From positions 85,109,277-85,173,276 of the forward strand of contig OX421961.1 in the NCBI GenBank assembly GCA_949128115.1: a stretch of 64,000 nt of DNA, given 5' to 3'. The position numbers and the translations under genes are program-made. The DNA is from Anaspis maculata (taxonomy: Eukaryota > Arthropoda > Insecta > Coleoptera > Scraptiidae). Positions 12,426 through 23,801 of the stretch are shown here, piece by piece. Under the pieces are notes generated by a model. The model was not told the DNA's origin, made no database searches, and saw only the letters and a list, made by a program, of their open reading frames with translations. Positions within the stretch are counted from its first letter, which is position 1; each line of letters opens with the position of its first letter.

Positions 12426-13233
12426 CAGTGACGGATTAGAAGGCAGTGGCGCCCTAGGCTGATACATTGCGGCGCCCCCCCCCCCCTTACTTTTGGAGCT
12501 ACAACAATGATTAATGAAAAAATATCACTTTGATTTTTTCATCAATTTTCAAAGATTGAATAGAAAAATGTATAGGCTGTTTAAAAACAGAACAAAACTG
12601 ACAAAATCATAGAGTGGCACATTATACGTAGCTCGGTACGTAGGTATGTAAAGTGTTAAACACGACTAGTGACCACTAGTGACTGAATAGACCCTTTCAG
12701 CCTGTGGCCAGGTGATTTTTATTTCTATATATTGGTGAAGGTCTGTCTCCTTGAAAAAAGTCATTTCATGTTATTTCAAAGATAGTATGGGTGACTGACA
12801 TTCATCCGCTTCGTCGCTTGAGCTATAAACGAAAATACAACCTTTTTCCCAGTGTCTTACGCCGGCGCCGTGGGGCAAAGACCTCACAGCTTTTCAATGG
12901 TTCACTTTTGAGTACTCGTTTACCAGTTTTTCATAAGAAAAGGTGCGTAGGTAGTCACCCTATTATGATATTTAATTATTTTATTCATAATTTATTAGTT
13001 GCCAGCATTTCGATTGATTTTTTTCATGGCATTTCTTCACTTAGGAGTGGATGCCGGAAAGTACCTTTCCAACTTTTCTAGCTGGCGTAAAATTATTGCA
13101 ACAATATGAAACAGAAAACTACAACATTTTTTTGTGAATTCATGCTTTTTTTAATTTTGCCTCGGTCGGCGCCCCCTTTTATCGAGGCGCCCTAGGCTGC
13201 AGCCTACTTAGCCTATTAGTTAATCCGTCACTG
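12426..13233. mobile_element. hAT-type element with perfect 8-bp target duplication
   Basis: It starts CAGTGACGGATTA and ends TAATCCGTCACTG, and is flanked on both sides by the identical octamer TCTACGGA (12418-12425, 13234-13241). CAGTG termini plus an 8-bp duplication are the hallmark of hAT transposons. Subterminal GGCGCCCTAGGCTG occurs in both arms. At 808 bp, with no recognisable transposase, it is non-autonomous. A run of C lies at about 12475-12486. Confidence 0.9.
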
Positions 13234-13255
13234 TCTACGGAAAAAGATACTCTGG

Positions 13256-13482
13256 TTTAACTTCGATAAGATGCACTGTTCTTGAGTAAAATCGATCTCA
13301 ACATTTCAATGAACGCCGTAAATGCCAATTTTTAAAGGTTATCTTGAACCCATCTTATTCAAGACCGAGTTCAAAACAAAAAAATCATCTGAAAATTGCA
13401 TTTCACGACGTTCATTGGAATGTTGAAATCGACATTACTCGAAAACTGTGCATCTTATCAGAAATCTCATCGAAGTTGAACT
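13256..13482. mobile_element. MITE-like inverted repeat between two transposons
   Basis: GTTTAACTTCGATAAGATGC and AACATTTCAATGAACG in the left arm reappear inverted in the right arm (CGTTCATTGGAATGTT, GCATCTTATC...CGAAGTTGAAC). The target duplication is unclear. Confidence 0.6.
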
Positions 13483-13483
13483 T

Positions 13484-14124
13484 ATAGCGTTTTCCACTGG
13501 GAGTTTTAGTGCGCACTTTTTGCACCGAGGCAGTGGAATCGTTTTCCACTGGCGAGAGTGCATCGTACCAAATTGAAAGTGTACGTTCCACTGGAAAGAT
13601 GAACTTGAATTAAATGCGCATTTTTCACACGACCTCTGGGAGCTCGTGCGTCCAGTGCAGTGCAATGCAATATGGCGTCAATTCGAAGTAAACAGAGTAA
13701 ACTGCAGTTTAAATTAGCAGTTGATCAATTTGTTGGGGAATTTGTAGAGTCCAGCGATTGTTCGGACTCAGACACAGAAATTATTGCACTGATGAAGAAA
13801 AACAAAAGAGTGAAACCGAAAATTCACAACTTTATTGAACATGTTGCTCATAAATTTTTGGATTTAGTTTAATATTTTGGTTTGGTTTTATTTTTTATTG
13901 TAAGAAAATTACTTCATCTTCTAATTTTTAGCGAATTTTCGAGTGGGAAAAGGCACTTGCGCCAAATTGTCGCAAGTGCACGCTGCATCATATTCCACTG
14001 AATTTTAACGCATCGCGCACTCCGGCGCATGAGGGTGGTTCCAATGCAAAGCTCGTGGAGTGCGTGACGTCATTGCACTTCCACGATTTGCACAAAAGTG
14101 CAAGCCAGTGGAAAACGCTATTGA
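13484..14124 (+). mobile_element. TIR element with a small Harbinger-like coding remnant
   Basis: The ends ATAGCGTTTTCCACTGG and CCAGTGGAAAACGCTAT are exact inverted repeats. The motif TTTTCCACTG or its inverse recurs inside each arm. The length of about 640 bp is far short of an autonomous element. The coding remnant at 13660-13872 lies in the middle. Confidence 0.65.
13660..13872 (+). pseudogene. Short acidic/basic reading frame inside the TIR element
   Basis: This 70-codon frame opens with ATG in a CG-containing context and is intact to its stop. It has a serine/aspartate-rich stretch (SSDCSDSDTEIIALMKKNKR, about residues 31-50) followed by a basic helix (KPKIHNFIEHVAHKFLDLV). An acidic start followed by a basic segment resembles the extreme N-terminus of PIF/Harbinger nuclease-like proteins, but no DDE catalytic region follows before the right terminal repeat. 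I read it as the leftover 5' end of a transposase in an internally deleted copy. An unrelated short ORF cannot be excluded. Confidence 0.4.
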
Positions 14125-14127
14125 GTA

Positions 14128-14900
14128 GGGGGGGAATGCGGGACACTTGCCCATACGGGAGACATGAACCAGTAGCTTTTTTGAATTCAAAATTAGCGCC
14201 AATATGATGACAGTGTGGTAAGCTGAAGTCCCTATCGGTCCCGCCATCAGCCCACGAAGAGTGAAGACCGGTCGTGTAACATGGCATAGCTTTGTTACCG
14301 CAGACAGTTGGAGTTTTTGAAGCTCCAAACCGCAAAGTACTCGAACCGTGTGAAATCTAAATATCTTGAAACACAAACAAGGTAAGTAATGTTATTCTGG
14401 CTCATCGTTTAGCACGACAATTGTTCTTTTCGTCTCTGATCATCAATTTTCATTTAATTTCAAACTTTCCTGAGTTAGTGTGTGTTTAAGTAATAGAAAC
14501 CCAGGAACGGAGACTTGAACCACTTGTTTTGGGGACAGTTCAACCGTGGTTTTTGTTGTGATAAAACGTGTTATAAGTTGATTGGAACTGATATTATTAA
14601 CAGTAATATCACAAGTGCTTCAATTATACAATTAGTCACAAAATGTAGTATGTTCAAATCTCCCCAGTAGCTGGTTCATCTCTCCCAGTGGTTAGGGAGA
14701 CATGATCCAGAGATGCAAAAAAATTTCACATGTGGTTCCATTCTTTGGATTTGAGAATCATTCCAAAACAAAAAATACACACTGATTCTAGGATGTCTAC
14801 GCATTCCGTGGGGCTTTTCGGTAGTTATCTGATAGAGCTCCAGACCTAACAAAAAAATAATAAAGAAAAAGTGGTTCAAGTGTCCCGCACTTCCCCTACC
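14128..14900. mobile_element. TIR element, probable TA duplication
   Basis: The left end GGGGAATGCGGGACACTTG, after TA, is inverted at the right (CAAGTGTCCCGCACTTCCCC, before TA). The inner pair GGGAGACATGAACCAG and CTGGTTCATCTCTCCC also matches. It directly abuts the Harbinger-like element. No transposase is seen. Confidence 0.6.
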
Positions 14901-14933
14901 TACCTTTTTTCGAAAAAAGCTTCAACATATTTC

Positions 14934-15213
14934 ACAGTGGGGTACTTGCCAATTAAACAGATTTGACTGGAAATACTTTCAATCATCAACAAGAGTCATA
15001 AATAGTATTTCCTGAAAAGTTTGGTAGCAGTAGAGAAACTTTAGTGAAATTTTTATGTCTGTATTTTTCAAATATTGTGAAGCAGTTTCATTCTAACAGT
15101 TTTTTTGAGTTTTTAACCCAGAGTTTTGAGTTTATTTACAGGTACAATATTTTAACCCATACTTTCGATTAAGCCAAAAAAAAAAAACTGGGCAAGTACC
15201 CCATTTCGCACAA
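14934..15213. repeat. Possible small inverted-repeat element
   Basis: CAGTGGGGTACTTGCC near 14935 is inverted as GGGCAAGTACCCCATT near 15190-15208. The interior is AT-rich. I saw no target duplication, so the bounds are approximate. Confidence 0.35.
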
Positions 15214-15361
15214 TTATTGAAAAAAGTGACATGCAAAAAGTGGAGGCTCTCTTCGTCCCCCTCCCCAACACCCCGGTTTGACCACCCTTTTGAAAATTTT
15301 AGCATGGTAAGTCAACATGGTAAAACTTTAAGAAAATTATTTGAATTTCTTGAAAATAACT

Positions 15362-15498
15362 CATTGGGTAGTATTAATAAAAAATGAGCATAAGCATTTG
15401 CTTGGATTTCAGAGGCGTTGCTAGGGAAAGTCTGCTTAGCAACTCCTCAAAAATCTAAGCAAATGCTTATGCTTATTTTTAAATGATACTACCCAATG
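15362..15498. mobile_element. 137-bp hairpin MITE
   Basis: The left arm CATTGGGTAGTATTAATAA with AGCATAAGCATTTGCTT is inverted in the right arm (AAGCAAATGCTTATGCT, ACTACCCAATG). The arms are about 48 bp and the spacer about 40 bp. Confidence 0.7.
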
Positions 15499-15974
15499 CC
15501 TTTTCTAGGCCATTTTGTAAAAATCGTCAATTGAGGCTTCATTTTGAGCTCCATCAAGCAGATTCTTCATTTTCAGCTTGAAAACTCTCGGAACAGCTTG
15601 AAAACGTTTGAGAACCAGGTACCCCTTGTTTATAAAAAAATGGAAATCTTTCACGGAATAAAAAATTAGAAATTAGCAATTTTTCCAACTCCACTTTTCA
15701 CACTCCACCTGCAGACTTATTTAGATTCTTTTGTTTTGTTTCAGGTTTCACTCCATCGCATCGGATAGATTTTGAATAATCAAATATCACAGTTTTCAAT
15801 TTCGATATTTTTTTTATTATTGACAAGTAACAGTTGAATACATAGAAATTTTATTGAAAAAATTACACCTTCTCAACATTTTGAGCTGCTAAATGACAAG
15901 GGATACTAAAACATTGCACAGTGGTCCCGATGACCGAAAAAACGGAACTAATTAATTTTTTTTGCTTAATCGCC

Positions 15975-16300
15975 TCATCAGCGGTCCAAAATCATGAGAA
16001 AAATATTTAAAAAAATCTTGCCACAAAGGGGTGGTTGAGAAAATAATCAGATTAGAGCTTTTTTATTTGCGGAATGGCTTAAAAAAGTGACAAGAATCAT
16101 GAGAAAAATACTAAAAAAAATCATGTCACGAAGGGTAGTTTTAAGGAGGGGTGGTTCAACAAAAAATCCGGTTTTTTTGGTGGAATTGCTTTGAAAGCTG
16201 ACGAGAATCATAGGAGAAATACCAAACCAAATTTTATATGTTTATTTGATTCAATTTTGAGAGGTGGTCTCTAGAAGGGGTGGTTTAACAGAAAAAAAAA
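15975..16300. repeat. Three diverged subterminal tandem repeats in element A
   Basis: Each unit, about 110-120 bp, has AATCATRRGARAAATA, then an AT-rich stretch, then AGGGGTGGTT (with AGAAAAT or AACAAAA after it). The units start near 15988, 16094 and 16204. Confidence 0.65.
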
Positions 16301-16325
16301 CTGATTTCAGCCTTTTATTAGCTAT

Positions 16326-17629
16326 TTATTCACTGTCTGTTGAAGATTCGTCTGTCTCCGTTTCGCCGGTTCCTGTGGCAGCCGATTTGGAAGTCATAGG
16401 CCCTGCATGCTCTGTTGTGAATCACTTCAACTAGAATATAGCTTAGCTTAGCTTATTCTTTGATATTTTTTTCTTCGGCAGTTGCCTTCAAGTTGTAATC
16501 AGTGGATCTGACGGAATTAGAAGCCTTTGTAATAAATTTGTAGAAGTTGAATTTCTGCGGAGGTTTCTGTAACGGTGATGGCGTCTTCTGAAGGGTAGCA
16601 CCTCCTCTTAGTCTCCAAAACCTTATTGTATGAAGGTTAAATGTCACAATTTCTCTTTTTTGCTTCTTGTCGTATCAGAAAATATTGATGCTTCGACAAT
16701 TTTGCCTCTACCACTAGAGAGACGTCTTCGTCTTTGGTAAACGGGGAAATATTTTTTTGCTGCTGACTTTTGATCCATGAAGTTTTAATTTTGTCAGCCC
16801 GAGTAGGGGTTGTGGATACAGCTTCCGATATCAGCTTTGAAGCTGCTTCATGGCCCTCTTCCTTGAGACTCTTTCTTCGCAGCAGAAGTTAGTTCTCTCA
16901 TCTGTTAAATTGGCAACTCGTTTTCGCTTGACTTTTTCAGATATTTCTGAAAAGGATTATTTTGGAGACCGGTAGTCCTTCCTCTGGCTGTTCTTGGCTC
17001 CGCCAATTTGAAAACAAAGCTTTCATCCAGCCAGGTTTTATTTTGGTACAGAAATCTATCAACAACTCTATATAACATTTGTCAAGTTTTTGATAAACTT
17101 TGGCGCAAAAACGGGAGCAGTCCTTTCTGAGGACCATTAATGTATTTTCGTCTTTTACTTCAAAGTGTTTAACCAGGAATTTATATAAATGTTCGATTTG
17201 AACACTTCTGTCCTGGTTTTTTTTTGGTCGTAAAATGTCGAAGAGTTCCTTCTTCTCAACATCTTGTTCGGAACCTGATAATAATTAGAAAGCAAAATAG
17301 GTATCAGAAATCTTCTTAAAATATTGTCGACGATATAAACAGTCACAATCAAGCAAAAAGGTTGATTTTCTACAAAGTTATGGGGTGTTTGTTTGTTGTG
17401 GGTCAAATCCATATTTAATGCGTTTTTGATGTCACGCCTTTGCAGAGGAATATTTCAAAAAAGTGCAAGTATGAGCAAGCAAATTTTTGATATGTTTTAG
17501 AAGAGATTTCAAGCTATCCATTGCACATTTTTTTAAAGCGGGGCTTCGCGAGGCTTTTTTTGTAAGTCTAACGGAACTTGAAACTGTACGCACGTTCATT
17601 TTAATAATACCACCGACAATAACTATCAA
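16326..17629 (-). pseudogene. Remnant of a Transib/RAG1-related transposase, N-terminal half
   Basis: Read leftwards across frameshifts, the pieces follow one another. First a basic segment (17432-17629), then LRKDCSRFCAKVYQKLDK...CTKIKPGWMKALFS (16990-17137), then FSEISEKVKRKRVANLTD (about 16895-16950). After that come KLISEAVSTTPTRADKIKTSW, LSKHQYFLIRQEAKKRNCD, YPSYNKVLETKRRCYP and ITVTETSAEIQL (about 16560-16850). A tail rich in T/E/S ends STDSE and a stop at 16326. From memory, this order (FSELSxRSKRRK, then LSKHQY..IR, YPSYN, CYP, AEVxLQ) matches uncharacterised arthropod proteins whose next segment is a DGSSG-type catalytic block like RAG1/Transib. That catalytic block is missing here, so the copy is internally deleted and dead. 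No search was run. Confidence 0.55.
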
Positions 17630-17633
17630 TAAC

Positions 17634-17875
17634 TAGCGTCCAGTTCCACCAGCGAATTTAATCATTGTTAGCTAATTGAGACATTTTCTCTGATGGATTC
17701 TGGATCAGTACTGGTTGAATGACCACGGAAAATGTATACAAGCTGTTGTGGTCTAAACACTTTTCCATAATCTTTCGTGAAACTTGTGTTTTCAGTGGTC
17801 ACTAAGCCAATATTCACCAGAGAAAATCTCTCAATTAGCTAACAATGATTAAATTTGCTGGTGGAACTGGCTGTA
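17634..17875. mobile_element. Mariner-type MITE, copy 2 (inside element A)
   Basis: TA-flanked. Same termini (CCAGTTCCACCAGCGAATTT and inverse) and same centre as copy 1. It lies wholly within element A and is therefore younger. Confidence 0.8.
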
Positions 17876-18219
17876 AGTGAATAATTGACCGATTCACTTA
17901 ATCAAATATGAAATTGAAACTACATACCTTGGTTGATTTTTCACCAAAGTTTCACAAAGATGAGTTGCGAGATGTTCTTTCTGGAGCTAATCGAACTTGG
18001 AACAAAAAATACACGTATGACGACGAGAAACGTACACGATATAATGGTCGTCTTTGAGAGGATGCAAAGCGCGAATGTTCCGCAATAGCCACCCGCAATT
18101 TTGGGAAAAGGTTGCCTGGCCTTTTGTTTACCTTTTCACAAAATTGGGGGAGCCTACAAAAACTTTTGCAAAATTCGAATTAGTTCCGCTTTTTCCGTCA
18201 TCGGGACCACTGTGCATTG

Positions 18220-20940
18220 GTAGCATTTGTAATAATAATAATCTAGAGAATATAATCATAAGACAATATTATAAAGTGAGTAAAAGGTAATAACAATAAT
18301 CATGTAAGTGTAAAAGTAGTGAGTGTATGTGTAATAGGTATAAAGTGTATGAATGTTGAGTATAATATGTGAAAAGCTCAAGAATATAGATGGTTACGTA
18401 AAATGTAAATGGAGTCTTTCATAACTGACAAGGCTATTGTTTTTAATAATTTCGTTGGCAATCTGAATTTTGTACAAAAATCCCTCAAAAAAGATTGTCA
18501 ATCCCAATCAAATCCCAACAATCCCCTTGCGCCTACAAAAATGCCATAGATCTCAATGTTTTCTAGGTCATATTTTTCTTTGTAAAAGGCTACTGTTGGC
18601 TGATATATTTGTTTCTTTTCTTCATGGACCTCTTCTGGCTGACTTTTGCTGATCTCGAAGCGCACTTTAACTGTTCAAAATAGAGCTTTTTAAGACCTTT
18701 CAAATGACATGTTGCAAATTAAGTTCCGTGAGATAGAGCTTCTGTCATTCTTTGATAGTTAAACTTCCGTTTGATAGATGAGATGAGAGCCAAAAACCAG
18801 TCAGCTCATTTGATAGCAAGACCAAATATTTATACCAAATTTTAAGTGGGTTCGGCAGCTATCGTGTTTCGTTTTTCCTGCATATTAACATATCAACTTT
18901 CGCTTCCGAGTGAGGGGACGCGGACGGGTCGGTAAAGTAAAAGACGTCAAAAAATGGAATTGTCCATAACCATAACTCCGCCGCCACTTTTTGAATTTTG
19001 TTGAAACTTGATAGGTGGACATAAACCAATAAATTGACGAATAAATGATAAGAATACCTAAATCAATAAAAAAAAGTTCACCTAACTTTTTTACTATTCA
19101 ACCTATCAGCTTCGAATTTGGTATAACTACGATATCACAATCATAATGAGTAGCAAAAAAAAATTACAGCCGCGATTTTTACATGGCGCATGCACCCGAT
19201 GCAACTCTGAGAAAACGATTGCTATTGCTGTAACCGCGTCAGGCATGCACGCAGATTAAAAATTTCAATTCCCAAACGCCGGCTCTCCCTTGAAGTAAGT
19301 AGGTAGGTACTTATCTAGAGCTAAGAGGCAAACCAACAATGAAACAAAATAATGGAGACAAAGGGCACGTCTCCAAAAACAAAACCATACAGATCCCAAC
19401 AGCTCATGGCATTACATAAATTACCTGTGAAAGGTGAGACACCCCGTTGGGGGACACCCGACCGTCTAATGACTTTGCGGTGACTTGCGTCTATTGTAAC
19501 CCTTATGTTATTGAAACCGCTGAGAGTTGGCTAATCGGTCCGATTCATCCTGATGGAGAATTTAAATAAGCCATTAAAGAACCGTTTGCCCAACATATCC
19601 GCACCGTTCGCGGGAAATTACATTCGAAAGAAGAAAAAGCTCATCTGGCAAATTCCGACAGTGTAGTGATTCCTGGCTCATGTCCAGGCCTAAAGCTGAA
19701 TTTTCCTAAACGGCGGCGTTTAAGAGACGGAAGAAGTGGTGTAAACAGAGAACGGCGCAGCTTGATTTTATGATAATGGCCGGTCCCACCAGATCTGCTC
19801 AAAGCGCTTACTCAGGACCTGCAATATCAGAGGGGTATTGGTCCCATTTGGAGAAAAGCTCCGCTGGACTTTTTTTTTCAAGTGCGATTTGTTGATGATC
19901 CAAAGTTAATCAATTGCTTGTTCTGGATTAGGTATGGGATAGGTATACATAAGTATAGGTACGCTATGTAGGTAGGTACGTAAGCAGGTAACTAAAGGTG
20001 TGCTAGATATTTATAGCGTTAAAGTAGGCAAGCTGATAAAAAAATTGATCTTTGATTTTGTGCGAATTTTCATTTTAAACATCACTGTCACACTTGGGCA
20101 ACCCTATACCTCGCCCTATACTTTAAATCCTAGTTAAAATCTATCCAAGCCCTACATTACGTAATCCTGTTTTCATTTCCAGAGGTTACTTGAGAGAAAA
20201 TTTACTTGAACGCTCGATACTCGATCACACCATCATCCACCCGAGAACCTCAATTTTATTGTCTCCTTAACGACAGGAAATGTTCGATTGATGGTGAATT
20301 AGTGGGGAATATACATTCAGAACGTGGTGGCAAAGAGATCTGATGAGAGTGGTTAATTTGTTGAAACTGTTAAAAAATGTTCACAGAACCAATCTAAATT
20401 CACCATGTTCCTCTTATTGGTACAGGCATACATTATTACCGTCGCCCTACTTGAATATCAACGAGCGCTATAACTAATGAATAAATATCCAACGAATCGT
20501 TGCATAAAATGCGATGCATGATGCGTTGGATGCAGTCTAGACGCTTTCCAACGCACCCAACATCGATTTTTACCATGGAATGAGATCAAATCCAATAGAT
20601 ATTTCGGTGCTTGATTGGAGTATTTTAGGGAATAAAACAAAGAAAAAGCATTGTCTGGGGTCTCGCGCTTTCCACTGAATCCATCAGTTGGACCTCGCAA
20701 TCCTCGCATCGTCCTGGCGTCGGTCCTGCACCCCGAGGGGCGTGTCGTCCGCAAATTGCAACACTGCGGCCACCGATTCCGCCGCAGTTCCACTTTTTAC
20801 GACCCTCCAATTTGCGACGAAAAATGGACTTTGTAATGTCACGCAGTTTTCTTACCACGTCATCACCATTATCGTCATCATCATTACCAAACAAGGCGCA
20901 ATCTATTCTTCTTCAGATCAGAATCTATGCACAATAATTA
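18220..20940. other. Low-repeat stretch without a recognised gene
   Basis: No family is recognised. A segment at about 19380-19880 is more GC-balanced and complex than its surroundings and contains no obvious inverted repeat. A GC-rich island at about 20650-20830 carries an 89-codon minus frame beginning MFGNDDDDNGDDVV, with several Cys residues (20625-20894). These could be host exons or conserved regulatory DNA, but I cannot support either. Confidence 0.35.
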
Positions 20941-20944
20941 TTAA

Positions 20945-21576
20945 GAGTCCTCTGTACGCTCAGAGTGGCTCCAACTTAAATGCCTCTAAATCGAAGCCGG
21001 TGATTTTCTTTGAACTGGCATTTGGAGATTTCACTTCATATATCTATTTTAAAATGTCAACGGAAAAAAATCCGAGAAAAACCGATCACAGCCGAAGATA
21101 GTCAAATCTTACGCGCGCCACCCTAGGGCCTTCATTTGACTTGGAACAAGAATCCTTTTTTCAGGGTGGACTCTCAACAGTGTTCTGCACAATCGTACCG
21201 GGTGGTTTTTCAGTAAAAAAATTTCAGCTGAAGATATGAAACTCTAAATCTTTGAGTATTTTTTTGATAATTTTCACAGCCAAATAACTTTGGCTCCAGA
21301 TATTTTATAAAAAAACCACCCGGTACGATGGTGCAGAATACTGTAGAGAGTCCTCCTTGGAAAAAAGAATTTTCTTTCAAGTCAAATAAAGGCCCTAGGA
21401 TGGCGCTCGTGTAATTTCACTATCTTCGGCTGTGATCGGCTTTCCTCGGATTTTTTTCCTCTCACATGTTTTTATGGAGATATGAAGTGTAATCACCAAA
21501 TACCAGTTGAAAAAAAATCACCGCCTTCGATTTAGAGGCCTTTTAGTCGGAGTTGCTTCGAGCGTACAGAGGACTC
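20945..21576. mobile_element. TTAA-flanked palindromic element, copy 2
   Basis: Flanked by TTAA at 20941-20944 and 21577-21580. Same 632-bp length, termini (GAGTCCTCTGTACGCTC) and internal palindrome as 6238-6869, with scattered substitutions. Confidence 0.8.
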
Positions 21577-21647
21577 TTAAGTCGAGGCTCAAGTACAAAC
21601 CATAATACATATACAGGATGATGAAAGTATATTGTAATACAAGTTTT

Positions 21648-23801
21648 ATAGTCCGGATGCTAGTTGAAAGTACCTTGCATTTTTTGATGAGAAGATACCA
21701 CTCGGTGGAAATGTTCTTTGCATCGTACTCTTCCGATCCAGAAAGGTAGCCATCAGCGCCATCCATGCCGGCGGCGTATACAGGGTGATACAGAAAAAAA
21801 AGTTGATAAATTATATTTAATCAACCGAAACATGTGGAGACGTGTAACTCACCACATACATTAACTATTTTATGCTTATGAAGGCACAGCAAACTGTTCT
21901 TGATTACCTTGAACCGTCTTTGAAATGTAGGAGAAAACCAGAAAAAAAAAACAAGATCACTCCTTTTCCTATAAATAAGTAATTCTTCGAGATATTGACA
22001 CAATAAATGAAACGAGAAATGATATGAGCTGGGTAGCCAATTTCTAAGCCCACTATCTCCAGAAATACGATTGTCAACTTTTTTTTTCCTTTCAAGCACC
22101 ATCTTGAATCTGCTCTGTGAGGCATCGTTGAAATAGAGATTGGTTATTATAATAATGGTAACACAAAATCATTGCATCGCAAAAACAACCTCCTCATCAT
22201 AATTTAGTGACCTCTTCGGCAGGAAAGAATTGTCATTCACGTATTTTTTCGCTCTTCAAAGCTTTAGTGCCCATGATGGCATTTGCAACATCTGGAATGG
22301 TGAAATATGTTACGCATTATGAACCTTGATGTACTTTGAGATAGCCTACCAAGTTTTTCCAATATCAATTGAGAGGTTTGTTCTTAAAAGCTGTTTGAAC
22401 AAAATTTGTGTCGTTTTTTTATGACCATTTTTTATGATAATGGTCCAGTGGGAAGTGCTCTTCAATGGTTAGTTGTCAAAAATTGCATAGTTGCGTTCAG
22501 ATTCCAGACAGAAAGCGACAAAGAAGTTCATGCACTAAAAGAAGACATAAATTACAGTCGAGAAAAAACTAGTCCAGAGCTAGACTGAAAGCTGTCTGGA
22601 GACCTTGCTTTTTATAACATAAATGTGCAATTTGGTACACTGTTAAAGCCGAGGTTAAAGCCTTAAATTAGTAATGTTTTGAGCCTTTCACCCACGCTTG
22701 AGAGTCTTACACTACGTATGTATTGCGGCAAGCCTATCTAAAAAGGACATTTCCGGGATTTCTCCGTTACATTGAAAGTTGTGTCTTTTTCACTGCATGA
22801 ACTTCTTTGTCGCTCTTTGTCTGGAATCTGAACACAACTATGCAAATTTTGAGAACTACACATTGAAGAGCAGTTCTCAGGGAACCATTAGCATACAAAT
22901 TTTGGAGATTTCCGGTTTCAGGCTTTCCTCAACTAGGGGTCAAATAAGGGTGAAAGATCCAATATTTTGCATTTTCCATAAAAAAATCAAACAAATTTTG
23001 TTCAAACAGCTTTTAAGATCAAACCTTTTAATTGATGATTGCAAAACTTGGTAGGCTACCTCAAAGTATATCAAGGTTCATAATGCGTAACATATTTCAC
23101 CATTCCAGATGTTGCAAATGCCATCATGGGCACTAAAGCTTTGAAGAGCCAGAAAATACGTGAATGGCAATTCTTTCCCGCCGAAGAGGTCACTGAGTTA
23201 TGATGAGGAGTATTGAGGAGGTTGTTTTTTCGATGCAATTATTACATATTATCATTATTATGATAACCAATCACTTTTCCAACGATGCATTACAGGGCAG
23301 ATTCAAGATGGTGCTCAAGAGGAAAAAAATGTTGACAATCGTATTTCTGGAAATAGTTGGCTTAGGAATTGGCTACCCAGCTCATATCATTTCTAACATC
23401 ACTTTTTGTAGAAGTGCCAAGTATTGTGTCGATATTTCTAAGAATGACTTATTTATGGAAAAAAGAGTGTTCTTGTTTTTATTCTGGTTTTTCCCCTACA
23501 TTTCAAAGACGGTTCAAAGTAATCAAGAACGGTTTGCTGTGACTTCATGAGCTCATGAGCATAGAACAGTTAATGTATGTGATGAATTACACGTCTCCAC
23601 ATGCTTCCGTTATTTAAATATAATTTTCAAACTTTTTTTTCTGTTTCACCTTGTATACGCTGCCGGCATGGATGGCGCTGATGGCTACCTTTCTGGATCG
23701 GGAGAGTATGATGCAAAGAGTGTTTCTACCAAGTAGCATCTTCTCATCAAAAATGCAAGGTTCATTCCATTTTCATTTTATGCAACTAGCATCCGGACTA
23801 T
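21648..23801. repeat. 2.1-kb palindrome with a nested TACAGGGTG pair
   Basis: The left arm from ATAGTCCGGATGCTAGTTG (21648) is inverted at the right end (CTAGCATCCGGACTAT, to about 23800). Matching blocks continue inwards to about 22545 and 22785. Inside each arm, at 21778-21795 and 23635-23660, lies the pair GTATACAGGGTGATACAG / CTGTTTCACCTTGTATAC. The outer arms may therefore be one element and the inner part another inserted at its centre. The apparent coding frames are mirror-repeat artefacts. Confidence 0.8.

Larger units (their letters stand above)
15917..18214 (-). mobile_element. Element A: Transib/RAG-like transposon relic with CACAGTG termini
   Basis: It begins CACAGTGGTCCCGATGACC and ends with the inverse (GTCATCGGGACCACTGTG). 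The terminal repeats are about 35 bp. Perfect 5-bp target duplication CATTG lies at 15912-15916 and 18215-18219. CACAGTG is the consensus RSS heptamer, and 5-bp duplications are typical of Transib and of RAG transposition. Twelve bases after the heptamer lie GAAAAAACG (left) and GAAAAAGCG (right), weakly nonamer-like (6/9 and 5/9 to ACAAAAACC). A decayed transposase N-terminal half is on the minus strand (16326-17629). Three tandem subterminal repeats lie at 15975-16300, and a MITE at 17634-17875 is a later insertion. The class call rests on termini, duplication length and protein remnants together. Confidence 0.7.

Noticed and set aside
20458..20894. Overlapping minus frames of 111 and 89 codons in a GC-rich island
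   Set aside because: Neither shows a recognisable domain, and the open frames can be explained by local GC content, so they are described only as a possible coding island.
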